Shown here one piece after another: positions 9,203-17,065 of a stretch of DNA of 64,000 nucleotides. Each line of letters opens with the position of its first letter. Position 1 is the first letter of the stretch. A program made the position numbers and the translations under genes. The notes under the pieces are model-generated. The model saw only the letters and a list, made by a program, of their open reading frames with translations. It searched no databases and had not been told where the DNA came from. This DNA is from Peptostreptococcus canis (GTDB lineage: Bacteria; Bacillota; Clostridia; Peptostreptococcales; Peptostreptococcaceae): positions 186,001 to 250,000 of the forward strand of contig NZ_JABGBW010000002.1 of the NCBI RefSeq assembly GCF_014229965.1, in the 5' to 3' direction.

Positions 9203-9907
9203 TTATTCCACTGTTGTTCCAATATTTTCTCCATAAACAACTTTAATTATATTTTCTGTAGATAATTCAAACACCTTTATAGTAATTTTATTATCCATAC
9301 ATAGTGATGTTGCAGTTGAATCCATAACTTTTAATTCTTTATTTATAACTTCCATATATGTAAGATTTTCAAATTTTCTAGCATTAGAATTAGTTTTAGG
9401 ATCTTTATCATATACCGCATCTACATTTTTTGCTAGCAGTATAACATCTGCTTCCATTTCAGCCGCTCTAAGTGCTGCAGCAGTATCTGTTGAGAAATAT
9501 GGATTTCCGGTGCCGGCTCCAAATATGACTACTCTCCCTTTTTCTAAATGTCTTACTGCTCTTCTTCTTATATAGGGTTCAGCAACTTGCCTCATCTCTA
9601 TACCCGTTTGTACACGTGTAGGAACCTCAATATTTTCAAGAGAATCCTGTAATGCCATTGCATTCATAACTGTTGCCAACATCCCTATATAGTCGGCGGT
9701 TGTTCTATCCATTCCCTTATTGGTTCTGCCTCTCCAAAAGTTTCCACCACCTACAACAACGGCTACTTCAACTCCTACATCTATTAATTCCTTAATTCCC
9801 AAAGATATATCTTTAAGAACATCGTTATTTATACCAAATCCTGTTCCTCCAGAAAGTGCCTCTCCACTTATCTTTAACAAAACTCTTTTATACATAGGTT
9901 TAGCCAT
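9203..9907 (-). CDS. pyrH: Uridylate kinase
   Basis: UMP kinase of the amino-acid kinase fold phosphorylates UMP to UDP for pyrimidine nucleotide supply. The 234-aa sequence contains [14 protein letters not shown] at the N-terminus, [10 protein letters not shown], the [17 protein letters not shown] helix and the ATP-side [10 protein letters not shown] segment. SD AAAAGGAGAT. The gene sits 213 bp after tsf with a terminator-like hairpin in between, in the conserved rpsB-tsf-pyrH-frr order. Confidence 0.98.
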   Translation of the reverse strand: MAKPMYKRVLLKISGEALSGGTGFGINNDVLKDISLGIKELIDVGVEVAVVVGGGNFWRGRTNKGMDRTTADYIGMLATVMNAMALQDSLENIEVPTRVQTGIEMRQVAEPYIRRRAVRHLEKGRVVIFGAGTGNPYFSTDTAAALRAAEMEADVILLAKNVDAVYDKDPKTNSNARKFENLTYMEVINKELKVMDSTATSLCMDNKITIKVFELSTENIIKVVYGENIGTTVE

Positions 9908-10083
9908 TTTAAATCTCCTTTTATTACTCTTTTATAATTTTATTATGAAGTTAATCTATTTTGTAAAATTCTTTTATAAAATATCAAAAATCATAATCAC
10001 TAAAAACAAATATTTCTATACTTATAAAAACGAAAACATTAAATCTAAATCAACTTCTTATATATAATAGTTTATCGCGTTTT

Positions 10084-10112
10084 AAAAAAGAGAACACAAA
10101 TAGTGTCCTCTT
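10084..10112 (-). terminator. Terminator after tsf
   Basis: On the minus strand AGAGGACAC and GTGTTCTCT pair around a five-base loop, and TTTTTT follows. It lies 8 bp beyond the tsf stop. Confidence 0.8.
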
Positions 10113-10120
10113 AATTTTCA

Positions 10121-11029
10121 TTACTTAAGCTGCTTAGCAACTTCATCAGCGAAGTTTTCTTCTCTCTTTTCCATGCCTTCACCAACTTCATATCTAGTAA
10201 CACTAGATACCTTAATATCGCTTCCAACTTCCTTAGCAATATTAGTTATTAATTTAGCAATAGTCAACTCAGAATCCTTTACAAAAACCTGATCTAAAAG
10301 ACAAACTTCTTTTAGTTCTTTATTTAGTCTTCCTACAACCATCTTTTCAACAATTTCAGCCGGTTTTCCTTCATTCAGAGCCTGCTGAGTTAATACTTCT
10401 TTTTCATGAGCGATATATTCCTGATCAACGTCATCTCTAGATACGTATTTTGGATTCATCGCAGCAACCTGCATAGCTATATCTTTACCTAATTTAAGAA
10501 CTTTTTCATCCTTTGATTCAGTTTCAAGATTTACTAATACACCTATTTTTCCACCACCATGAATATATCCAGCTATTACGCCATTTGAAACGACTTTCAC
10601 AAATCTTCTTACATCAAGTTTTTCTCCAATTGTAGCAATTCTATCATTTAATACATCCTGAAGTGGTTTGCCTTCTCTATGGTTAGAAGCCAATAATTCA
10701 GATACATCTGAAAAATCATTTTCTAATACCATTTCAGTTACATCATTAACAAAAGTCTTGAAATCTTCGTTTTTAGCAACAAAATCAGTTTCAGAGTTAA
10801 CTTCTGTTATTGCAGCTACTGTATTATCTGAATTTAATTTTATAGTAACAAGCCCTTCTGCAGCAATTCTATCAGCTTTTTTAGCCGCTTTAGAAAGACC
10901 TTTTTCTCTTAATATGTCAATTGCTCTATCCATATCGCCTTCAGCTTCTGTAAGAGCTTTTTTGCAGTCCATCATTCCTGCACCTGTTGTTTCTCTTAAT
11001 TCTTTTACCATCTGAGCAGTTATTGCCAT
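10121..11029 (-). CDS. tsf: Translation elongation factor Ts
   Basis: EF-Ts recharges EF-Tu with GTP. The 302-aa protein begins with the UBA-like domain MAITAQMVKELRETTGAGMM followed by DCKKALTEAEGDMD, the defining N-terminal signature. The core includes TDFVAKNEDFKTFV and GYIHGGGKIGVLVN, and the C-terminal module ends in KREENFADEVAKQ. SD AGGAGGATTTTAC. It follows rpsB at about 90 bp with a symmetric stem-loop in the gap. Confidence 0.98.
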   Translation of the reverse strand: MAITAQMVKELRETTGAGMMDCKKALTEAEGDMDRAIDILREKGLSKAAKKADRIAAEGLVTIKLNSDNTVAAITEVNSETDFVAKNEDFKTFVNDVTEMVLENDFSDVSELLASNHREGKPLQDVLNDRIATIGEKLDVRRFVKVVSNGVIAGYIHGGGKIGVLVNLETESKDEKVLKLGKDIAMQVAAMNPKYVSRDDVDQEYIAHEKEVLTQQALNEGKPAEIVEKMVVGRLNKELKEVCLLDQVFVKDSELTIAKLITNIAKEVGSDIKVSSVTRYEVGEGMEKREENFADEVAKQLK

Positions 11030-11067
11030 TGTAAAATCCTCCTATTAAAAAATAATTTTTTATTCAC

Positions 11068-11096
11068 AAAATGGTAAGGGCATTGCCCTTACCATA
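11068..11096 (-). terminator. Stem-loop between rpsB and tsf
   Basis: ATGGTAAGGGC and GCCCTTACCAT pair perfectly around a three-base loop, followed on the minus strand by TTTTG. The short T run suggests partial termination or an RNase processing site that sets the rpsB to tsf ratio. Confidence 0.6.
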
Positions 11097-11120
11097 AGCT
11101 CTCCATCTTAAATGTATTAA

Positions 11121-11879
11121 TTACACTTCTTCTGTAGTTTCTTCAGTTACCTCTTCAACTTCCTCAACTTCAGACTCTTCTACAGCTACATCATCAACAC
11201 CTTGTCTAGCTTCGATTACAGCATTTGCCATTGCAGCAGTTATTAATTTTACAGCTCTTATAGCATCATCATTTGCTGGGATTGGGAAATCTACTTCATC
11301 CGGATCACAGTTTGTATCTACTGTAGCAATTACTGGGATTCCTAATCTATGAGCTTCCTGTATAGCTATATTTTCTTTTCTTGGATCAACTACGAATAAA
11401 GCAGCTGGCAATTCCGGCATATCTTTGATACCACCTAAGAATTTTTCAAGCTTATCTTTTTCAGCTCTCAATCTGATAACTTCTTTCTTTGGAAGTACAT
11501 CAAATGTACCATCTTCTTCCATAGCTTCTAGTTCTCTCAACTTCTGAATTCTAGTCTTAATAGTCTTGTGGTTAGTAAGCATACCACCTAACCATCTTTC
11601 ATTTACGAAGAACATTCCACATCTCTGAGCTTCATCCTTGATAGCTTCCTGAGCTTGTTTTTTTGTTCCAACGAAAAGAATTGGTTTACCCGTTTCTGCA
11701 ATTTCCTGCATAAACTTATAGGCTTCATCAATTTTCTTAACTGTTTTCTGTAAGTCGATGATATATATTCCATTTCTTTCTGTAAATATAAATCTCGCCA
11801 TCTTTGGGTTCCATCTTCTTGTCTGGTGACCGAAATGCACACCAGCTTCAAGTAACTGTTTCATTGAAATTACTGACAT
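11121..11879 (-). CDS. rpsB: 30S ribosomal protein S2
   Basis: S2 is a structural protein of the small ribosomal subunit. The start is placed at the ATG at 11879, behind AAGGAGG; a longer frame from 11912 reads through the leader and this ribosome binding site. The 252-aa product starts [19 protein letters not shown] and continues with the [23 protein letters not shown] signature, [10 protein letters not shown] and [24 protein letters not shown]. The tail from about residue 230 is Glu/Val-rich and acidic. First gene of the minus-strand translation block, with a near-consensus promoter at 12000-12028. Confidence 0.97.
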   Translation of the reverse strand: MSVISMKQLLEAGVHFGHQTRRWNPKMARFIFTERNGIYIIDLQKTVKKIDEAYKFMQEIAETGKPILFVGTKKQAQEAIKDEAQRCGMFFVNERWLGGMLTNHKTIKTRIQKLRELEAMEEDGTFDVLPKKEVIRLRAEKDKLEKFLGGIKDMPELPAALFVVDPRKENIAIQEAHRLGIPVIATVDTNCDPDEVDFPIPANDDAIRAVKLITAAMANAVIEARQGVDDVAVEESEVEEVEEVTEETTEEV

Positions 11880-11999
11880 TAATTTTTCCTCCTTGGTTTT
11901 TACATCCAGCACGATCTACTTCCTAAAAAACCACTATGGCACCTTTTAAGAATCCCGTTGCTGTGTTTAATATTATTAGTTTTTAAAATAACCTTTATT

Positions 12000-12028
12000 A
12001 TTTTATCATTATTAGATATTCATGTCAA
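12000..12028 (-). promoter_or_regulatory. Promoter of rpsB with ~115-nt leader
   Basis: The minus strand reads TTGACA (12028-12023), 17 bp, then TAAAAT (12005-12000). Transcription should begin near 11993, leaving a leader of about 115 nt before the S2 start. The leader contains GTGCCATAGTGG and other short complementary pieces and might host S2 autoregulation, but I recognise no known leader family. Confidence 0.75.
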
Positions 12029-12042
12029 TACTTTTGATAGTA

Positions 12043-13152
12043 TTAGATTAAAATCGAATAAATCATACCAAAAACAATCATTGCAACTATCAAAACGACT
12101 ATGGCTTTTTTATAAATACTCAAATCTTTACTCTTAGGTTTCGAGTTCTTTTTCTTACTATCTGTATTCAAATTCGCCATTCTCTTTTGTCGTTCTTGTT
12201 CTTCAAGTGCTTTATGTATATCTTTCAAATAAATTTGATTAGTTTTATAAAAATCTTCCGGATCAATTCTTCCTGTCTTATCTAATACAGACTCTAAATC
12301 AGGTTTTATTGCACTATTGATAGCTTCAGTATCTATTTTTTGAGTTTTGTACATAAAATGACTTAAACTCATTATTATTTCATTGTAATTTTTATAGCAT
12401 AAATTATCATTTCGCTCAAGTAATTTTTTAATTATTTCAATAAATTCCCTATTCTGATCATTTAAGTTTATTTTTGACCAAATTACCCCTTTATCAATGG
12501 CTTTCATTAGTTGTTTTTCTGTATGTGCTTCATAAAAAGGAAATTTCTTAAACGTAGCTTCATATAAAATCAACCCTAAACAATACAAATCCGTTTTTAT
12601 ATCAGTGAAATCTATTGATAATTGAGATGGTGATAAGTACTTAAGGTTTCCTGAACATCTAATATTTGTACCCCTATTAGCTTCAGTTATGCCAAAATCT
12701 ACTATTTTTATGTTATATTTGTCATCAACCAGTATATCATCCGGTTTCAGAGAACCATGATTTTTCCCAAGAGAGTTATATACCTGCAATGCTTTAACGG
12801 TCTGTGTAGCAATTCTTATTAGAGCATCTAAATGCAAATAAGCCCCTTTATTTAAAGTTGCAAGAGACACACCATTAAAATTCTCATATACTATATAATA
12901 TAGCAAATTATCAACTGTTCTATGAACACCTACATCAACTATTCCCAAAATATACGGACATTTCAAATCATTAATCAATAAGCTCTCATCAATAAGATTA
13001 GGAATGAAATCCAAACTAATATATCTATTATTTTCTATTATCTTTATTTTTACATTGATGTTTTTTTCTGAATCATATGCATTATATAATTTATTTTCTT
13101 CTATATAAACGGGTCTATCTGTTATCTCATATCTATTTCCTATAAATATCAC
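12043..13152 (-). CDS. Membrane-anchored protein kinase-like protein (probable pseudokinase)
   Basis: This 369-aa protein has the layout of a PknB-like Ser/Thr kinase: N-lobe about 1-90, C-lobe to about 275, a Lys-rich linker and one C-terminal membrane segment (about 349-368). The DFG motif is intact (VDFGI at 151-155) and the alpha-F segment is present (TDLYCLGLILYE). The catalytic loop reads HGSLKPDDIL, so the HRD aspartate is Ser, and the glycine-rich loop has no GxGxxG. No extracellular PASTA domains are present. It starts at a GTG six bases behind GGAGGG. It probably binds partners rather than phosphorylating; substrate unknown. It stands alone between rpsB and a plus-strand membrane protein. 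Confidence 0.75.
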   Translation of the reverse strand: MIFIGNRYEITDRPVYIEENKLYNAYDSEKNINVKIKIIENNRYISLDFIPNLIDESLLINDLKCPYILGIVDVGVHRTVDNLLYYIVYENFNGVSLATLNKGAYLHLDALIRIATQTVKALQVYNSLGKNHGSLKPDDILVDDKYNIKIVDFGITEANRGTNIRCSGNLKYLSPSQLSIDFTDIKTDLYCLGLILYEATFKKFPFYEAHTEKQLMKAIDKGVIWSKINLNDQNREFIEIIKKLLERNDNLCYKNYNEIIMSLSHFMYKTQKIDTEAINSAIKPDLESVLDKTGRIDPEDFYKTNQIYLKDIHKALEEQERQKRMANLNTDSKKKNSKPKSKDLSIYKKAIVVLIVAMIVFGMIYSILI

Positions 13153-13240
13153 TTTTTTCCCTCCTATTCATAAGAGTCCAAACCTTCTACATTAATTTTA
13201 ACATAAATGCAAAAATCTTTCTATGTAAATATAAACGATA

Positions 13241-13269
13241 TTGACTTAAATGAATAAATTTTATATAAT
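13241..13269 (+). promoter_or_regulatory. Promoter of the 13314 membrane protein
   Basis: TTGACT (13241-13246), a 17-bp spacer and a perfect TATAAT (13264-13269) lie 45 bp before the start codon. Confidence 0.75.
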
Positions 13270-13313
13270 TGTATTGTCAAAGATATTGATTTTACATGAA
13301 AGGAGGATTTTTT

Positions 13314-13904
13314 ATGAGTGATAATAACAAGAAAAAAACAGGTGGAAAAACTATTAATTTTGCCGAAAGAAAAAAAGCTATAAGTAACAAGCAATCTGAA
13401 CAAAATCCTCAAAAGGGAATCATCAATGACAATCGTGTTATTCAATATGACATTAATAAGATGAGAGAACAAATAAATCAGCAAACTAAAAATAAAAAGA
13501 GTAAATTTCAAAATTTTTCTGGATTACATCCTCTTTGGGTAAAAGCCGTTTACTTAATAATTTTAATACTCTTTATAATTCTGGTGGCCTCTAAGCTCAC
13601 TAATAATTTTGGAATTGTGAATAAAAATTCAATACCGGATAAGTTTATATATCAAACATCTAAACTTACCGACAATGAAACTACAAAATATGAGGCACTA
13701 ATTGATACCAGCATAAAAAAATATGTAAATTCTAATGGAGAGTTAGATGTTGTTACAACTTCAATTCACAAAAACGATAAATACATATATGCTAATGGAT
13801 ATTTTATCTATCCTGATGACTCCGACAGAATATACTTTGATGCAAAGATTGAATCCGAAAAAATCAGTTCAATTGTTGTAAACGGGTATGAACTTCTAAA
13901 ATAG
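13314..13904 (+). CDS. Single-span membrane protein, unknown function
   Basis: I do not recognise this 196-aa protein. The start is the ATG at 13314, 7 bases behind AAAGGAGG; the earlier in-frame ATG at 13296 would cover that ribosome binding site. The first 75 residues are Lys/Asn/Gln-rich and soluble, then one hydrophobic span (about 80-100, AVYLIILILFIILVA), then an external domain of roughly 95 residues with SDRIYFDAKIESEKISSIVVNGYELL. That C-terminal part looks like a small beta-rich domain. It is transcribed alone from a strong promoter, next to an IS remnant. Confidence 0.75.
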   Translation: MSDNNKKKTGGKTINFAERKKAISNKQSEQNPQKGIINDNRVIQYDINKMREQINQQTKNKKSKFQNFSGLHPLWVKAVYLIILILFIILVASKLTNNFGIVNKNSIPDKFIYQTSKLTDNETTKYEALIDTSIKKYVNSNGELDVVTTSIHKNDKYIYANGYFIYPDDSDRIYFDAKIESEKISSIVVNGYELLK

Positions 13905-14026
13905 TGATAAAATTTTTAACGTAAATAATAATAGAAATTTAGAATAGTTAATAATACAAGTTTGGAAATTTAGTTGAATACTAAACAAAAAATAATGAAT
14001 TGAAATTAAAAAGCTATACAAAATTT

Positions 14027-14057
14027 GAGAGTATGCAAAAAACTCTGTAAATTAAAA
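14027..14057 (+). repeat. Left terminal inverted repeat of the IS256-like element
   Basis: The 31 bp match 15142-15172 in inverse orientation without a mismatch. The similarity to the inner right end at 15071-15113 extends further inward, to CCTTCTATGGTAA around 14062-14074. Confidence 0.9.
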
Positions 14058-14104
14058 TAAGTCCTTCTATGGTAAAATATAATTATCATAGGAGGACTTT
14101 TAAA

Positions 14105-14995
14105 ATGGGAAGAAGAAAAAAAGAACCAATGAATCCGGCAAAGAAAAATATTGTAAGTGAATTAATTAAGACTTATGATATCAAAACTGCAAAAGATATT
14201 CAGGAAGCACTAAAAGACTTACTGGGAGAAACTCTGCAAGACATGCTGGAAGCAGAAATGAATGAACATCTTGGCTATGAAAAATATACTCGAGATGATG
14301 AATCAAACAACTATAGGAACGGATATAAGACTAAGAAAGTCAGAAGTTCAATGGGAGAACTTGAAATTAACGTCCCTCAGGATAGAGACTCAGAGTTTGA
14401 GCCTCAGATAGTAAAAAAGAGACAAAAGGATATATCAGAAATTGAGCAGAAGATAATAAACCTTTATGCATCAGGAATGAGTAATAAAACCATAATAGAG
14501 GAAATAGAAGATATATACGGATTTGAGCTATCAAAATCTCTAATATCAGATATTACCGATAAGGTAATACCAAAGATAGAGGAATGGAAAAACAGGCCTT
14601 TGGATCCTATATATCCGGTGATATACATCGATGCTGTTCACTTCTCGGTAAAAGATTCCGGTATAGTAAAAAAGAGAGCTGCATATATAGTTTTAGGCAT
14701 AAATAAAGACGGCGTAAAGGAAGTTCTAGGAATGTATATAGGAGATGCAGAATCATCAAAATACTGGCTTTCAATCCTCAATGAATTAAAAAACAGGGGT
14801 CTTAAGGACATAATAATCCTTTGTGCAGATGGCTTATCAGGTATAAAAGAATCGATTAATGCAGCCTTTCCTAATACAGAATACCAAAGATGTATAGTAC
14901 ATCAAGTTAGAAATACATTGAAATATGTATCCTATAAGGACAAGAAGGAATTTGCAAGTGATTTAAAAAGCATATATTTATCTAACATAGTATGA
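14105..14995 (+). pseudogene. IS256-family transposase, truncated
   Basis: The N-terminal 296 residues of a DDE-type transposase of roughly 400. The ATG at 14105 follows ATAGGAGG. Typical IS256 segments are present: LKDLLGETLQDMLEAEMNEHLGY, NYRNGYKTKKVRS, the first catalytic Asp in IYIDAVHF and the second in LCADGLSGI, then QRCIVHQVRNTLKYV. After DLKSIYL the frame ends within a few codons, so the region with the third catalytic residue (Glu) is missing. An internal deletion near 14980 is the likely cause. Confidence 0.9.
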
Positions 14996-15086
14996 AAACA
15001 GAGCAGGCTTTTTGTAAAGCCAACCCTGCAGTCATTTATTATATAAATTTAAGTTGTCTAAATTGACAAAATTACCATAGAAGGCA

Positions 15087-15113
15087 AATTTACAGAAAAA
15101 ATTCTATACTCTC
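15087..15113 (-). repeat. Inner, degenerate right end of the IS
   Basis: About 20 of 27 bases match the terminal repeat, including AATTTACAGA and ATACTCTC. The adjoining TTACCATAGAAGG at 15072-15084 mirrors the subterminal bases at 14062-14074. It may be the element's original right end. Confidence 0.65.
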
Positions 15114-15141
15114 ATCACCAACATTATTTGACAGAGAGCCT

Positions 15142-15172
15142 TTTTAATTTACAGAGTTTTTTGCATACTCTC
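15142..15172 (-). repeat. Right terminal inverted repeat of the IS256-like element
   Basis: Perfect inverted copy of 14027-14057. It lies 28 bp outside the degenerate inner end. Confidence 0.9.
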
Positions 15173-15189
15173 TAAATAGTCGTTTATTT

Positions 15190-15405
15190 TTACTCCTGTC
15201 CACTCTTAATTTTACCATCAGATACAGTAATTATTCTATCAGCTTCATCAGCAATTTCAAGGTTATGAGTAATCATTATAAGTGTTGTATTATACTTTTT
15301 TATAATTCTTTTTAGAAGAGCCATTACTTCATAAGTTGTTTTACTGTCTAAGTTACCAGTAGGTTCATCAGCAAAGATAATAGATGGTTTGTTTGATATG
15401 CAACT
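15190..15405 (-). pseudogene. Fragment of a MacB/LolD-type ABC transporter ATPase
   Basis: Reading the minus strand gives about 71 codons of the C-terminal end of an ABC ATPase: PSIIFADEPTGNLDS (Walker B with the D-loop), then LKRIIKKYNTTLIMITHN with the H-loop His, and DGKIKSGQE before the stop at 15190. An in-frame TAA at 15406-15408 and the loss of everything upstream (Walker A, signature motif) show it is a remnant. The FADEPTGNLDS wording is typical of the MacB/LolD/BceA class, which often exports or resists antimicrobial peptides. Confidence 0.85.
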
Positions 15406-15520
15406 TTAAAAAAATAATATATTAGTTTTAGTGTATCTATAGCTAGTGATTTACAGATTATAATATGCTCTATATCTACTGAATATTTTTATCGTATTCT
15501 ATAATATATATTTTTTTATT

Positions 15521-15585
15521 ATTCAAAAATATTTCCTCATAAATGATTGACAACTATTCAGAAATATGTTAATATTCAGATAAAT
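15521..15585 (+). promoter_or_regulatory. Promoter with three ATTCARAAATAT-like direct repeats
   Basis: A candidate promoter reads TTGACA (15547-15552), 17 bp, TAATAT (15570-15575). Three related direct repeats lie around it: ATTCAAAAATAT (15521-15532), ATTCAGAAATAT (15556-15567) and ATTCAGATAAAT (15574-15585). ATAAATGATT is also duplicated at 15539 and 15580. The pattern suggests a regulator binding in tandem to control the secreted-protein gene at 15606. Confidence 0.5.
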
Positions 15586-15605
15586 GATTTTTAGGAGATA
15601 ATACT

Positions 15606-16253
15606 ATGTTAGTTAAAATTAAGAAACCAGTTTTAGTCGTTTTGTCAGCGTTAATGATTTTTACATTTACAGCTCCAAGCTTTGCTAAATCAAGTGTAGA
15701 CATTGAACAAGATATATATATTAACAATGTTCAAGAAAATGTTTTAATTCAAGATAAAGAATATAGCTATAAATATAGTTATAATAGCGCAAGTAATGAT
15801 AATATAACATACATAACAGACACACAAACTGGGCAATCAGATACTTTAATTCATGATAAAGAAACCGGCATTTTTTATTTGAATGGTCAAAAGGTTGCTG
15901 AAATAAAGGATGATTTAGATATCCCTACTCAAATATTAAGAGCTGGATCGTATTGGAAGCACATATCTAATTCCAGTACCTATATTTCATGGAAGAAGGG
16001 TCTTGCTGCAGCAGTTGTTGCTGGCATAATAGCTGGTGCATTTGGTAAAGGAGCAACAGTAGCTGCTGTTTTAGGATCTGTAGGTGCATCTACTCTTGGA
16101 TACATCTCTAGTAGCTTTGTGGGTGGGCATTTGTATTGGACAAAATGGTATCATGTAAATTTACTAAATTACCACTATAAAATCGATTGGGCTATTAAAG
16201 CTCCTAATGGAAAAAGATTTGGAACTTATTATATACAATATACTCTAGAGTAA
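15606..16253 (+). CDS. Secreted bacteriocin-like protein (geobacillin-26-like)
   Basis: A 215-aa exported protein. Residues 1-27 are a Sec signal peptide ending APSFA. The mature part has TGQSDTLIHDKETGIFYLNGQ near residue 80, a Gly/Ala-rich hydrophobic hairpin (about residues 137-175, with AAAVVAGIIAGAFGKG and VAAVLGSVGASTLGY), and an aromatic C-terminus. The overall layout resembles proteins annotated as geobacillin-26 family, named after a large heat-labile bacteriocin; that match is from memory and unverified. The glycine-zipper-like hairpin suits membrane insertion. SD AGGAGATAAT. A small membrane protein follows 5 bp later, in the place an immunity protein might take. Confidence 0.5.
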   Translation: MLVKIKKPVLVVLSALMIFTFTAPSFAKSSVDIEQDIYINNVQENVLIQDKEYSYKYSYNSASNDNITYITDTQTGQSDTLIHDKETGIFYLNGQKVAEIKDDLDIPTQILRAGSYWKHISNSSTYISWKKGLAAAVVAGIIAGAFGKGATVAAVLGSVGASTLGYISSSFVGGHLYWTKWYHVNLLNYHYKIDWAIKAPNGKRFGTYYIQYTLE

Positions 16254-16258
16254 ATATT

Positions 16259-16561
16259 ATGAAGTACTGTAAAATATGTGGATATAAATTTACTTTTAAA
16301 GATAGAATAAAAGGTTGTCTCAGATTGCAATCAAAGCACACTCTTGAATGCAGTGAATGTGGATCCTTTTACATAGCAGAAGCTACCATTTATAGTTTTT
16401 TATACAACTTTATACTTGGTTTTCTTCTTTGTTCTTTTATAATTTTTGTTTCTAATAAAATGATATATATTGTAATCAATATTTTAATTTTTATATTATT
16501 GAATAGCCTGTATTACTTAACCAGTCATAAGTTCCAAAAATATAAGTTAAAAATTAAGTAA
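16259..16561 (+). CDS. Zinc-ribbon membrane protein (CXXC...CXXC type), possible immunity protein
   Basis: A 100-aa protein with an N-terminal zinc-ribbon-like head: C4-x2-C7 and C31-x2-C34, with an extra Cys at 20. Two hydrophobic segments follow (about 47-65 and 68-86) and a basic tail. The arrangement recalls the small 'cxxc_20_cxxc' proteins of Firmicutes (TIGR04104), though the spacing here is 23. It starts 5 bp after the secreted protein gene with almost no ribosome binding site, so its translation is probably coupled. Immunity to the upstream product is inference from position only. Confidence 0.55.
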   Translation: MKYCKICGYKFTFKDRIKGCLRLQSKHTLECSECGSFYIAEATIYSFLYNFILGFLLCSFIIFVSNKMIYIVINILIFILLNSLYYLTSHKFQKYKLKIK

Positions 16562-16596
16562 AAAGGGGAGTCCTATCTCCCATTCAAAGCCTATAC

Positions 16597-16637
16597 AAAG
16601 TCTCTTAAGTCATTCATAATTTAAGGGACTTTTTTTC
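16597..16637 (+). terminator. Terminator of the bacteriocin-like operon
   Basis: AAGTCTCTTAA pairs with TTTAAGGGACTT and a run of seven Ts follows. It lies 36 bp after the last gene. Confidence 0.85.
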
Positions 16638-16681
16638 GGTTGTATAATCCTCACCAGAATACTCCGTTTAACTAAAGAAAA

Positions 16682-16715
16682 AGCCTACAGTCTGGTACAC
16701 TATAGGCTCTTTTTA
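16682..16715 (+). terminator. Second terminator-like hairpin
   Basis: AGCCTACAGT pairs with ACTATAGGCT, followed by C and TTTTT. It probably backs up the previous terminator or is left from a lost gene. Confidence 0.7.
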
Positions 16716-17065
16716 AATAACAAATGGTTAATCTCTTTGGCTACATATATTTAACATAGCTTCATTTATATAGTGTTACCTATATACAAATTAGCGCATT
16801 TTTGATTACTGCTATTAGATGCTATATATTTAAATCTTATTTCTTTTTTTCAATACTATCTAAGAGAATTAAAAATAATCCTATCATAAACAATTTACTT
16901 CTGCTAAAATATATAACATTAAAAATTTCAGAAAATCTAACTAGTTCTATATCAACTGGTCTGAAATTAAATACATACCATGAAGAAAAAATACATATTA
17001 GTATATCAATTATTATTAATATGATTCCTACATCTTTTTTATTAATTGAATAAATTATTTAAATG
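16716..17065. other. Gene-free AT-rich stretch
   Basis: About 350 bp between the second terminator and the convergent AlaX-like gene. The one open frame (16802-17053, plus) begins at a TTG without a ribosome binding site and looks random. No structure or repeat stands out. It may be residue of deleted accessory DNA. Confidence 0.5.

Larger units (their letters stand above)
14027..15172 (+). mobile_element. Decayed IS256-family insertion sequence
   Basis: A 1146-bp element bounded by perfect 31-bp inverted repeats (14027-14057 and 15142-15172, beginning GAGAGTATGC). It holds a 3'-truncated IS256-type transposase. A second, degenerate right end lies inside at 15087-15113. The bases flanking the outer ends (CAAAATTT and TAAATAGT) do not form the 8-bp duplication usual for this family, so the locus has been rearranged since insertion. 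It should be unable to move without a helper transposase. Confidence 0.85.

Noticed and set aside
16802-17053. An 83-codon open frame on the plus strand
   Set aside because: TTG start without ribosome binding site, low-complexity AT-rich composition and no recognisable domain. Most likely chance.
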